Origin: Acanthococcus lagerstroemiae
Lineage: Eukaryota > Arthropoda > Insecta > Hemiptera > Eriococcidae
Assembly (NCBI GenBank): GCA_031841125.1
Contig: CM063114.1
Coordinates: 31,007,266-31,071,265 of the forward strand
Direction of reading: 5' to 3'
DNA length: 64,000 nucleotides
The number at the start of each line of letters is the position of its first letter. Positions within the stretch are counted from its first letter, which is position 1. The notes beneath the pieces are model-generated. The model was not told the origin of the DNA. It did not search any database and was given only the letters and a program-made list of their open reading frames with translations. Positions 45,936-56,904 of the stretch are shown here, piece after piece. The position numbers and the translations under genes were made by a program.

Positions 45936-47785
45936 ACGTTAATGTGTAAGACCCGTGAAGTTTTTCAAGTAAAATTTGGCAGTACGAACTTTCTTGCTTT
46001 TAATTTGGTGACCACATGGTGAAATAATATGTGAAATAGTTTGAAGTCAAGTCGATGAGCAAAAATACTCCGATCACACATTAGGGTTGATAGAAAATTG
46101 AGCTTTATATTGGGGATGCTGTGCACGACTCCGAGCCCTGAAATTAGCGTGTATGAACTAATAGTGAATAAATGAAAGTGACAGAATGAGCAATAGAGGC
46201 TGCTTGCGAGTACAATTCATCACGAAAACGACCATGTTAAGCCTATTCATTTGTGCGGCTTTTCGATGTAAACGAATAAAGGCGAACTGGATTCGAAAAG
46301 ACTCCGTGTGTTTTATTTAGTTGGCTCGTGTATAGTCGTATACCAAATAGACCACAAACTGAACCCACTTGGTGTTGCAAACCTTCTACGAACTTTGTTT
46401 AAATTAAATTTGTGACCAACCGCTAACTTCTAGTACCACTGCAACGGTAGTATCTTTCTACCTTGTTTCCGATACCACGAAGGTTCTACGTTTAAAAAGC
46501 TTTACCTCAATCAGTTTTTTTCCCAGGCGAAATCTATCAATTTAGTAACAAATTAGTCTACAGTCTTAAATTTGAATTACGTGGCCGGGAAAATTGTAAG
46601 GAAGGTTGTTAACTGAAACCAGCAGTCTGTTCGGATAGAATATATGTGCTCCAGAACCAATAATATCAATAATTTTGTGTTGCATTATAAACCCCTCTTA
46701 TTAATTGAAGTTTTTTCGATCTTTTGTTTCAGGTACCTATGTTTGAATAGCCTATAACAGTTTTGGTGAATTTTTCCACACATGACTGAAGCGAGAGCTG
46801 TTCCATATTTTCTGCGTATCAACCGTCTTCGGCCTGTCCAAATTTAAGGTCTGTACTGTCGGAACAATGATTTACTGAGATTAGTTGTACACTGGATAGG
46901 AATAACTTGTGTTGTAGGTGTATTTGGCTACCCCGTGCTTTTGCCAGAGTCAGTTTGGTCCCTTTGAAAAGGGAAAAAAACATGTATTTGGGGCACCGAT
47001 CGGGGTCGAATTGGAAAGCTATACACACAAAATCATATATTCCGATGTTTTTTTTTATTTTCCAAGTTGAATTAATTTCCCTTAGTTGAATGAGTCAAAT
47101 TTGGATTGTGAGGCCGCGAATCGGAGTCGGATTTTGAAGGAGTGAAATTTGACTGTAGGACCCGAATCGGAATCGAATTAAAAAATCTAACTGATCGGAA
47201 AACCCCCTACTTCGAAAATTAGTACAATATTTTCAACAAAGTCAAATGATTTTATTTGATAGACTCCGATTTAGATTTTAGGACCCAAATCGGAGTTTGG
47301 GTTCTAATAGAGATCGGATCAAGAACCTGATAAAATTTTTGATCTCAACGATCTATAAAACCTTGTTTCGGATACCAGGCTCAATTTTTTGTGAATATCC
47401 AAACTAGCCCCTCAGTAGGGGAAGAAATCGAATCTGGAGCTCACTTCGAGGTGGGTAATTCTCAAAAAAAGAACAAATTTCAGTAACTGTATATTATGTC
47501 GTAACTAAACATATTGTACACACTACTTTTTTTCTTCATTTTGTCGAGCATAATCCTGCCTATCTTTTCCAGGCGATAAACATGGATGCCCCCAACCCGA
47601 AGTATGTTATAAATCGTTCAGACCGGTGAAAATTCCAAGGTCGTATATGTAACTATTTGGGTTTTGAAATTGTATTGTTTCAGTAATGGTACATATAAAT
47701 CGACACCTTAGAGCAAAATAGTGCTATCTACATTTTATTGAAATTAGCAGAAGGGGGAGAAGTTTTCAATAGCCTCTATTATTCG
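45936..47785. other. Non-coding with CGAATCGGAGTCG words
   Basis: No gene. Between about 46996 and 47330, variants of GGACCCGAATCGGAATCGAA occur four or five times (near 46996, 47113, 47158 and 47278), probably a decayed repeat. The rest shows nothing recognisable. Confidence 0.4.
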
Positions 47786-47877
47786 CCCAAGAAATGCAAC
47801 ATTTACGTTAATTAATGCAAAGTGAGTAGTATTTCAGAAAAATAAGTGTTTATAGGGCCCAAGAAATGCAACATTTT
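47786..47877 (+). repeat. Direct repeat, 72-bp spacing
   Basis: GCCCAAGAAATGCAACATTT occurs at 47786-47805 and 47858-47877, each followed by T-rich sequence and ATGCAAA. Confidence 0.7.
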
Positions 47878-48009
47878 TTTACATTATTTCATGCAAAAGT
47901 GGGAATTCCGCTGCGTTCTGTTTTTTCTTCTTCGGGGTCACTTTCTTTCCCAAAATACAATGGAAAAAACTTTTGGCATGAAGGAAATTCTATTCGATGC
48001 TTTCAACTA

Positions 48010-48655
48010 TGAATGAAGAGGTTTGAATCAAAACTGACATTTGCCATTTTACTCCCAAGTGCGCAAATCGGCAAAACACTACGCGGGTGCAGAAATACAT
48101 ATATCTTGCTGCGCCGTGAATGTGTGGTATGTATCTAGTGTTTGTGGGAAATCCGTCTGCCATAAAATCGACTGTGTGAGAATGGTTGCAGTCGCTTTAA
48201 TTTAAGGGGACATTCAGCAGGTATCACTTGAGATTCTTATTTGGTTACTGTATCGTGAAAATTGTTCTAAAATTAACATGAAATGTGGCTAAAAGTGTAG
48301 TATAATAATGAAATGCGCTTTAGAACGAAAATATACCATACTATATGCTGGATTAAACAAAACATAATTTTCACCACGAATGAAGATGTTAAAAACAAAA
48401 CCGACCCTTGCCAAAAATATCTTTGTAAAATCATCCGTGATGTATACATTGAAAATCAGGCTGACACTTGCCAAGGCCTAGTGTTAGTTTTGATTCTCAG
48501 TATATATGTATCACGAATGATTTTACAACGAATAGCTTGTTTCTCAGACTTACTCGCCATGACTGTCTTGTAGTAATTTTTTTGCTGTATCAGCTCATGC
48601 GCTAACCTTATTTTCCATTTTTTTGGCTAGTGTCGGTTTTGATTCCAACCTTTTC
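48010..48655. repeat. AAAACYGACACTTGCCA repeat with inverted ends
   Basis: GGTTTGAATCAAAACTGACA (48020 on) and its approximate inverse near 48627-48650 form an inverted pair. Two further direct copies of the core (AAACCGACCCTTGCCAAAAA near 48397 and GGCTGACACTTGCCAAGG near 48459) lie between. Possibly a decayed MITE. Confidence 0.4.
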
Positions 48656-49527
48656 AAATATAGATCCCAAAACTTGCTATTTTGCTAAAACCAGTGTTAC
48701 CATTAGATCGACCGCGGTATTTGCTATAGGAATCTATTTTGACCTTCTTCGCAGTAACAAGTGGAATTAACGCTTTTCGAGAAAGGCTTCTTCACTTGCT
48801 CTGTTTCTAAGAATTGTCCGGGTAGAATCGAAAATCTGATTGCATTTTCGAATTTAGCGATGACGGAAAATACCCCTGTTTCGATATTTTTCCAGATATG
48901 TTTCCATTTAAAATTCCAAATTTGGTGATACGAGGGGCATTCAAGAAGTAAGGTAACAAAAGCTATAGATCAAAAAGTAATGAAGATAGAACGTTTTTTG
49001 AAAGAAATATTGAACGCTACATCTTCAACTTATTTTTCGACGTAATCACCATTACGATTGAGGCATTTGTCATACCTCTGAGCCAGTTTGAGTATACCCT
49101 CCGTGTAGCAAGTAGTCTCCATTTCAGCGAACCAATTTGACACTTTTAGCTTGTCGTTGTTGGAAAATGACGTACTATTATTTAAGTATCGTTTAAATTG
49201 TGGAAATAGATGGTAATCCGATGGAGCCAAGTCTGGTGAGTCGCGTGGTGAGAAGAATCATCCCATTTAAATGGCTTGTGATTGATGTCATCTCCTTTGG
49301 CACCCAGCGGAAGCTAACTTTTTTGTACCCGATGCAACTATGGACTACATCATAATTGTACCCGTAGATATGTCCGGAAAGAGGTCTCTTAGCTTATTAA
49401 TGGGCAATCGATGATCACGTAGAATTTTTTCTTTCACAGAATCGATGACCAAATCCTCTGTAATGATGAACGAACGCCCAAGTCGCTCTTCATCGTGATA
49501 TTTCGTTCGTCTTTCATCAGATCACTT

Positions 49528-49544
49528 ACACCACTTCCGTGATA
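49528..49544 (+). repeat. 17-bp target duplication, left copy
   Basis: ACACCACTTCCGTGATA, identical to 53093-53109. The pair marks the LINE insertion into mariner. Confidence 0.93.
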
Positions 49545-49554
49545 TAATAATAAC

Positions 49555-49589
<35 letters not shown>
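49545..49589. repeat. (TAA)n tract: LINE 3' tail
   Basis: An almost pure TAA/ATA trinucleotide run. On the LINE sense strand it is a (TTA)n tail directly abutting the target duplication. Confidence 0.9.
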
Positions 49590-49590
<1 letters not shown>

Positions 49591-51630
49591 TAGGCGGCTT
49601 TGCCCCCTGGTCGCTTCGCGGCCCAAACCCCCAGCCGTCACTCGCTTTGCTCGTGCCGGCCATACTCGGCGCTTCGCGCCTCATCCAACCCAGTGTTTGG
49701 TCTGAAACTTTTGTTCCTGAGTTGCGGTTTGCTTTGTGCTTCTTTTGCCCCCCCCCTCTATTAGCGGTCCTCAATCTTCCACCATGAACCCCTTCCATCC
49801 TTTCTTCATCACGAGCCTCCTCCTCCACCACCATGACCCCCCTCCCGTTGACCATGGTTTCTCTCCGCCTCCACGGTCACACCTTAACAGTCGCAGCCCT
49901 CCTCAGCCACAAACTCCTCCCCTACAATAGCCATAGTCCTCCACCTAGTCTCCTCTGATCACCCTCTTCCACCCCGAGTGCCCTCCATTAGGACCACGTC
50001 CTTCGACCACCCCACACCACTATGTCCTTTCATTTCTGTTCACGTACCACACCCCCACCAAGACCTCTTCACCCATCACTACGACCTCCCCAATGGCGGC
50101 CTTAAGTCCCTCTTTACAGCCTTCCCCTCCCGCGGCTCCATCACCACGAAGATCCCCTGGTCCTCCAACCAGGAGCTTCCACTACCATGACCACCCCTCC
50201 CTCACGAGAACCCTTCCCTTCAAGACCATCCGCCCGGGATCAGAACCTTCCGCACCATGGCCTTCATTCGCCTTCTCGGCAGCCTCTCTCACCAAGGACT
50301 TCCTCCTCCACCAGAACCTCTTACTCACCATTACCCCCCACCACCACCCAGGGCCTTTATCCCCTTCCTGAGGCCACGCCACCCATGGATGTCCTTCCCA
50401 TTCTGGAGCTCCCTCCACCATGAACCACCTCCTAGGGGTAGGCTACCCATGGAGAAATAAGCAATTAGTGGGACAGGGTAGGCGATCCGCAGTCTCTACT
50501 CCCTCCTAATGGCGGCCGTAGAGTCCCTCTCCGCAGCCTTTCCTTCTGCGGCTCTATCATCCTACGGCCTCCTTGCTCAACCACCTCGAAGATCCCCTGG
50601 TCCTCCAACCAGGAGCTTCCACTATCATGACCACCCCTCCCGCTCAAGAACCCTTCCACTCAAGACCCCCTCCCCGGGACCAGAACCTTCCGCACCATGG
50701 CCTTCATTCGCCTTCCCGGCCGCCTCTCTCACCAAGAACTTCCTCCTCCACCAGGATTCCTTCCTCACTATTACCCCTCTCTTCACTCGAGGCCTTTACC
50801 TCCCTCTGCAGTCCCCGCCACCACCGTGGTTTTCCTCCCCTTTAGGAGCTCCCTCCTCTACCATGAGTACCTCTTACACCCCGGGCCTTTATCTACCAAA
50901 ATTTTACTGCCCCTCTTGGATCCTCACCCACCACTACCTCCTCCTTCTTCAATGGCCACCCTCTCCTACCAAGGATTTCCTCCGCCACGAGGACCTCTCA
51001 TCCACCACTACCCCCTGGGCTTCATCTACCTTCAGAGCCCCTGTCCTCACTATGGCCCTCCAACCCCCTTGAAGATCCCTGACCATCCACCCGGGAGCTC
51101 TCACAACCATGACCACCCCTCCCCCGAGAGCCCTTCCCTCTCAAGACTACACCCCGCTGCGAGCCCCTCCCGCACCACGGCCATTTCTCTCCGAGGTCCC
51201 CTCTCTCACCAAGGACTTTCTCCTCCACCAGGTCCTCTTACTCCCGCCCCACCAAAGGCCACCATCACCGTCCACAGCCCACGCCCCCACAGGGGTATTC
51301 CTCACCCTTCTGGAACTCCCTCCTCAACGGTGAACTCCCTCGTGAGGGTAGGCTACCCCTGGAAAATTGAGCAATTAAGGGGCAGGGTAGGCAACCCGCA
51401 GCGACTTGAGATCTTGGAGATTATGGGTAATTATGTCATTATACGTCTTTTTATGTCTTATAATGTCGCTTATGTCTTAGGTGGTAGGGCTTCTCAACCA
51501 TGAACCCCCTAGGAGAAGGAGGAGTTTTGGTTATGTCATTATACGTCTTTTTATGTCTTAGAAAAAGGCCGGGATTTAGATATCAGGCTCCTTGGTTTTT
51601 TTTCAGGAGGAGGAGTTTTGGTTTTTAATA
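49590..51630. repeat. Pyrimidine-rich long-unit tandem repeats in the LINE
   Basis: The plus strand is C+T-rich. Three imperfect units begin near 50154 (CCCCTGGTCCTCCAACCAGG), 50594 (same words) and about 51070 (a decayed version). Spacings are about 440 and 476 bp. Each unit contains TTCCGCACCATGGCCTTCAT, CACCAAGGACTTCCTCCTCC and GGTAGGCTACCC-like text. All three plus frames stay open for long stretches (one reaches 268 codons at 50697-51503) because stop codons are rare in such sequence. These are not credible genes. No protein family is recognisable. Confidence 0.75.
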
Positions 51631-53092
51631 TATAGAGAGATAGAGAGATAACCTTTATTCGAGTAATTCACAACTTCTTCGTTGCATGCTATGTGTTTAC
51701 TATTTAATTACCGGATGCCGAGCATAGGTCTCCCCTATCTTTTGCTAGATTCCTCTGTTTAGTGCCTCTCATCTCCTTAACGTTCCTAGTTTCCTTTCTA
51801 TGCCTTGTCGCCATCTTGTTGCCGGTTTACCCCTCCTTCTTTTATTGCCATATGGTGTCCAATCAGTTAATCCCTTTGCCCATGAGTCTTTTTTCATTCT
51901 AGCCAATTGTCTCACATATCTGATTTTTAGCAAACCTACTGTCTCAAGTATTTCTTTTGTCCTTGTCTTATCCCTAATTTCCGTATTCCGGATCCTGTCA
52001 TTCATTCTTATTCCCAGTAAGCTTCTCTCCATATTTCGCTGTGTTACCTGACTGTTCGTTTGTTTTTTTGTCAGTGACTAGGTTTATGCTCCGTACGTGA
52101 GAATTGGCAATATACATGATTCTAAAGTTTTTGTTTTGGATGCCACATTCATTTTCCCTTTGAAAATCTACCCTAGTGCCCAATAACCCCTCCATGTCTT
52201 CTTCCTTCTTTTGTATAGTTCTTTGTTTAGCCCCCGTGTGATATGAATTTCTTTCTCCACTTTTATTTTTGCTATACAAATTCTTTCATTTATCTTTTTG
52301 ATGTCTGAAACTTTTTCCGATATTTTACCACTTATGTAAAAACTTCCCATCCCCTTTTGCTCTTTTGTTTCCCCGTAGTAATAAAAAAAAGTTTCCATTT
52401 TTACGCCTTATCAAACCTTTTCCTTACGCACCTCCAACAGGCCCACAGTGTCCCAGCTAACTTTTTCAAGAGCTGTTTCAAACTCGTGAAGTCTCTCTTC
52501 GCTTGCTATGCCTCTAGTATTTAGATACATTATGTTTCCCCTATTGTTAGCCTATTAGTTTTCCGTTTTTTCACGCTCTTATTATTTCTTATTAGAGGGT
52601 GTAGAGCCTTAATTCCTCACGGTGGCTCAGTCCTCTTGGGGGAGTAGGCGTCCGGTGGTTCTACCTATTTCATGCTTAGTCTGAAGCAATTGGACTGTTT
52701 CTTTTTGTAACTTAGTTGCTGTTCTTCTCTTTCGTTGCCTTCTGGTTTTCACTTGTGGGTAGCTCAATTTCCACGTTACTCTTCGTTGGCCAGAGTTGCT
52801 TGTTCCGTTGACGCGATGACTCGTCTCCGACTTCTTGATTTGGTTCCTAGCTTGTTCCTCTTCTGGGCTGCGCATGTCGATGTTTCTCTTTTTCTGATGA
52901 GTAGTATATTGTTTACTTTCAACTTTCATTATTTATACTTCATTGAGTCCCTGCCAGTGTATGTAACTGATGGACTATCTTGGCTCTCTTCAACTTTTAT
53001 CTTCCCATCCAGGCATTTAGCGGAAATAGTATACCATCGTTTACCATTTCTCTAGCTTCATTCCATCTTTATTTCGACGATCATTTATCAAA

Positions 53093-53109
53093 ACACCACT
53101 TCCGTGATA
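53093..53109 (+). repeat. 17-bp target duplication, right copy
   Basis: Identical to 49528-49544. Confidence 0.93.
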
Positions 53110-53384
53110 AGCTGTTTTTAAACGTCGCCAAATCGACGAAAGTGTTTCTTCGTCCGAGGGCAAGAAACGTGAAGCACTGCTCTGTTCGCACTTGGAGACT
53201 GTTCTAACCAACGCGCACATTTCAACCACTTATTACAGATATTAAAGAAACCCTAATAGAGGGAAACATATGCAGCCCCAATGTAAGAAGAACGCTGAAT
53301 CCGAATTCGTTATCATCGCAACGATGCACGAATTGGTTTTCTTACAATACGTTTCGTTTCCTTACTCTTGGAATGCCCCCAGTC

Positions 53385-55450
53385 AGGAGGAGGGAGAGGG
53401 AAAAATTGCTCTGGAATAAACTAGACCTTAGCCCATTACTCGTTGTTCCATCTTGATTCGACTGGGCAATAAAAACAAGCGGGAGGAGGGAAATTCGTGA
53501 AACACCCTGTATAACTCTAGCCGTGGCAACATCGAACACTTCTTCAATCTCAAAGTATGTCTGATTCCCGCTTATTCAAATTTCAATCTATTCTCGAATA
53601 ATACCAGAGCTGAATCATTCCGAACGTCTAGAGGCCGATGTCAGACTGATTCGCTCAACCGCTTCCGTAATTACCACCCCAAAGATGTTCGAGAATAAGC
53701 CATCAACTGTACAAATGCTAGGTACGCGCCTAATAACGGAAACGCTATACCTGAGAGTCTGTTTACTCTAGGCCCGACCACTTGGCGCAGATTAAACAAA
53801 TTCGACTGTTTTCCCTCTGTTTGCATTCGATTTACATTCTGCAAAACGATTTCGAAATGTTAGTACGTACATGAAGATTATGTTCGCAGTTTCCTAAAAT
53901 ACTCCTCACTTAATTCGGCGCGGACGGAATATACTTCGGTGAAAATTACGACGCCCTCGCTGATCGTAAATCCGAACGAGAAAAGGCCAATTTAAAACGA
54001 AAATTGTCGCAACCAGAAATTATGTTATTAACCGCGCCGTATAAGATTTACCACACACGTGAAACACCTAACCACGACTACAATCGAAACTGCGCGACCT
54101 GCGACCCTGGACACCTAAATTATTATATGGCGAAAAAAAAAATTATGTATTTGAAATCGTGCCGTCTCCAAACGCGTTGTAAAAATTCGTTTCAAACAAA
54201 AGAAAAAGCCGCGGCCAGACTAGTGCGTACAACTAAGCACGATAATTACCTTGAGGAAGTCAATTACGAGTTTTAGATTTTAGTTGTCAAGGTAGCCAAG
54301 AATGAAACGATATTCTAAGGCGGTCTCCATGTTATGGACTAAATAACCGCACTTACTATTCAAGTTACATATATTCTACTCGCATCATGAACGCTCGTGT
54401 ATATCTGTATCCTTCCTTCCAGAACTTTGAACACACACGTACAACTTATTTTTAAGCTTAATTTTCTGTTCGTACGTTTTCTCGGTTTTATTTTCAGTTC
54501 AAGGGCGCGAAACGCGAATCGCCGTTCGGAAAATTTATGAAGTTAAAGCTCGGTCACGTTTATGTCGAGAACTTCGAACGCGAAAGTTGACACGGGGTAG
54601 CAACTTACGTTCTAATAACAAAAGACGATATTTAGCCCGGGAAAATTTGTTTCGAAGGAAATGAAGATCGGAGGAAATTTTAAGCAAATTTTCTTCAAAA
54701 ACTTCTTCGGACTGGTTCGTGTGGATATAGCTCTCCTGTAGCATGGGGGCTTTCATTCATCAAAATTATGGTGATGCAAAGTTTGTTCGTGACGCTGCTC
54801 AACCACTTTTACGTATAATTTTCAAACGCTTTGGGAGGGAGGCTTTAAGTTAATTTGTAGTGATCAAAGCCACCCTCCACCAAACTTCCACCCGTCCATG
54901 GTGATATCAGTATCGTTCCAACCTCCAAATGGAAAGCTTCTTATACAGGGGTGCGGTTATGGTAGGGATGCTAGTAGCACATAAGTGAAGTGAAATCATG
55001 CAGTGTTGGTAGATGAGTAGATGTATGCGTGTACACCCATTCAATTTATTCTTATCGTGTCCGAGACACTTACTTAATGGATACACAATATTAAAAAGGA
55101 AAATATTAATTATAGAACTTAGAAATAAAATTATCATATTTTTCCTGTTCACGTTTTAACCAGTTGTTGGGCTTCGTCATTCGATTCTGTCCGCCATAGT
55201 TCTTTATCTGTGACCTGTGTCTATGCTTAAGTACACTGGAACCGGTTACTGTGACCCTGTCCTTCTCCACAGTAGCATTTGTTGTCTTCTACCGAGTTCT
55301 ATTGAGTAGGTTCACTTTGATCCTTGCACATCCATACGCAGGCGGTTTAAGGTTCTCCGTCGTGGTCAGGTTAGGAGTAGCGATAGTTTCAGCTTTTTTA
55401 TCACTATGTGAGGCCCGTAGAGCCATCTGTGCTGTAGTAACGGATTCTGA
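53385..55450. other. Non-coding, partly CpG-retaining
   Basis: No recognised gene. An ACAGGGTGTTTC repeat end lies at 53489-53513 (minus). 53560-54560 has few homopolymers, many CpG sites and a 90-codon frame (54004-54276) rich in Lys, Asn and Tyr without a known motif. It may be single-copy DNA. Confidence 0.4.
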
Positions 55451-55516
55451 TTGTTTACTAGGGGGTGGGGGCAGTGGTGGTAGTTGTTTACTAGGGGGTG
55501 GGGGCAGTGGTGGTAG
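55451..55516 (+). repeat. 33-bp G-rich tandem duplication
   Basis: Two units start at 55451 and 55484 (TTGTTTACTAGGGGGTGGGG, then GCAGTGGTGGTAG). Several G runs of 4-5 bases suggest G-quadruplex potential. The second unit runs into the hAT MITE end. Confidence 0.8.
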
Positions 55517-55793
55517 TAAAGGGGGTGGGGAGAGCGAAGAGGGCTAATGCCCCCAAGGCACCTTAAATTGAATATAAAATATGCAGAAATTAGCAATTTT
55601 TGCCTCTAAAACACATTTTTTGAAAAATTTTTGCTCGAGTAGTAATTTTACCTTCATTTTCATAAAACAGTCCTGTCTAATAATATCGGCAATTAAAAAA
55701 AAAAAACCTCAATTTTTGACTTTTCCTCCCTTGAAAATCCTAATTTAAACCCCCCCCCCCCCCACCCTTGGAGAAATCCTGGCTACACCACTG
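55505..55793. mobile_element. hAT-type MITE, 289 bp
   Basis: The left end is CAGTGGTGGTAGTAAAGGGG. The reverse complement of the right end is CAGTGGTGTAGCCAGGATTT. Subterminal GGGCTAATGCCCCC and a C run of about 14 bases are as in a hAT MITE family common in animals (CAGTGG-GTAGCCAGG ends). No matching 8-bp flank is seen, perhaps because the left end was rearranged by the 33-bp duplication. Confidence 0.75.
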
Positions 55794-55958
55794 AATCATG
55801 GGTAGAAGCTGGGCTGTACATTCGAATCATTTGATGAAACTGGAGGTTCATTGTTCAGGCTCAAATTCGAAGAAGTTAGAGTCGAATCTTGATATCGTCG
55901 CATATTTTGGATTTTACCATATATTTTTTCAGTCACTTATCCATTATGTTAAAAATAT

Positions 55959-56819
55959 GTGGCAGTTTCTATAAAAATGAGGTAACTTTGTCGAACGATC
56001 AAAGTCTCAGAAAACGCAAAAAAAGAAGAAAAAACATCGCAAAAACGAAGAGACAAAATTTATGCTCATAAAAGAGAAGAGGGAGAGAGACAAAGAGAAT
56101 AATTGTGAAAGAGAATGAGAAAGGAATGCGAATGTCTGCGTTCGCTTCTTCGCGATTTTTCGGAGCTCACGAATAAATCCGATGTTCTGAATTGTTACCA
56201 CGCAGAAGAGCGAAAAATTACCTTTCCAACAAGCCCTCGTCGAGGCTGGTAACGTGATTCCGCGGCGAGTCAGGGCCGCTTCACGGAGTGGGAGAAAAAG
56301 GTGTGTCTAACTTTAAACGCAAACGTGTTTTTGCACGTTCTTGTTACACTCATCTTTGACCGCTTGTATCTCCGGAACAAAAAACGCTTCAAATCTCGTC
56401 GATAGCTCGTTGGAATGGGCATTAATTCCTTTATTCGCATGTTTGATGCTGGTGAGGTTCGCCTGTGTCGTTGGACGAAAACGTGAATCATATTACAAAC
56501 CATACATCAGTATGAACATGTAAACTTTAAATATAGTTTTATAATTTGAAATAATATATTTTGAACAAAATTCTGTTTTATTAGGGTAAAGTATAGTCTA
56601 GTAAAAAGGAAATAGTTCATTTTAACATGAAATTAAAAGCTGGAAATTAGTAAATCAATTGACACTTGACGCTGTAGTGTACGGGGATAATGAACAGCAT
56701 CACGTTTTCGTCCACAACACTAGCAAACCTCACCAGCGTCGAACATGCGATGTATGTACTGTCCGTAACTCAAAATTTGTCGGATTGACAAAGTTACCAC
56801 TTTTTATAGAAACTGCCAC
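55959..56819 (+). mobile_element. GTGGCAGTTTC-family TIR element, copy C (861 bp)
   Basis: Ends GTGGCAGTTTCTATAAAAA and its inverse, with exact 4-bp flanks ATAT (55955-55958 and 56820-56823). Same orientation as copy A and about 547 bp once the nested foldback at 56436-56749 is removed. The GA-rich part, the CGAATGTCTGCGTTCGCTTC part and the CCGCGGCGAGTCA part all match copies A and B. Confidence 0.88.
56436..56749. mobile_element. 314-bp foldback nested in copy C
   Basis: The left arm CGCATGTTTGATGCTGGTGA continues with GGTTCGCC...GGACGAAAACGTGA. The right arm is its inverse with a few differences. Copies A and B run uninterrupted across this point, which proves insertion. The arms share the GCTAGTGT, GTGGACGAAAA order with the foldback at 38036-38250, indicating one family. 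Confidence 0.8.
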
Positions 56820-56904
56820 ATATATAAGCCAAATATTCTGGAAGAAAAATAGTAAATTTACAGTGTTACAATAAGAACTTTGAATTCGGTCTCAAAATTC
56901 ATAA

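Larger units (their letters stand above)
49545..53092 (-). mobile_element. 3.5 kb non-LTR retrotransposon insertion
   Basis: Bounded by an exact 17-bp target duplication. Read on the minus strand, 5' is at 53092 and the 3' end is a (TTA)n tail at 49545-49589. Coding remnants in order are a basic N-terminal stretch (52929-52630), the start of an APE endonuclease (NIMYLNTRGIASEERLHEFE, then LLEVRKE, 52552-52425; the E of LLEVR is the expected catalytic position), and the later endonuclease frame GKISEKVSDI. Then comes a jump to the post-RT segment NKELYKRRKKTWRGYW, ILPILTYGA, MERSLLGIRMNDRIRN and KRRRGKPATRW (to about 51769). The entire RT palm is missing. An unusual 2 kb pyrimidine-rich tandem-repeat block sits between the ORF end and the tail. 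RTE-like; dead. Confidence 0.88.
48931..53382 (-). mobile_element. Mariner relic, split by a LINE insertion
   Basis: The ITRs are CGAGGGGCATTCAAGAAGTA at 48931 on and, inverted at the other end, CTGGGGGCATTCCAAGAGTA (ending 53382). On the minus strand the transposase pieces run from the right end. An N-terminal helix-turn-helix region (53093-53340) comes first, with RRFKN at its end. After the LINE, DEERLGRSFIITEDLV, KILRDHRLPINKLRDLFP and RWVPK follow (49544-49280). Then comes a jump to SPDLAPSDYHLFP and RYDKCLNRNGDYVEK (49255-49027). SPDLAP holds the third catalytic aspartate. The region with the first two aspartates is deleted. Without the LINE the copy is about 0.9 kb against about 1.3 kb for a full mariner. 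TA precedes the left ITR, and the right-hand TA is mutated. Confidence 0.9.

Noticed and set aside
50697..51503. 268-codon Pro/His/Ser-rich plus-strand frame and its overlapping neighbours as a gene
   Set aside because: All three plus frames are open here because the strand is C+T-rich with few stops. The sequence is tandemly repeated and lies inside a LINE insertion on the opposite strand.
54004..54276. 90-codon plus-strand frame
   Set aside because: Single open frame in CpG-retaining DNA, but no motif, no splice or promoter signal that I can support, and short.
55251..55547. 98-codon frame with a hydrophobic start and a GGGGSGGS repeat tail
   Set aside because: The glycine tail is the 33-bp duplicated end of a hAT MITE, and nothing upstream resembles a known protein.
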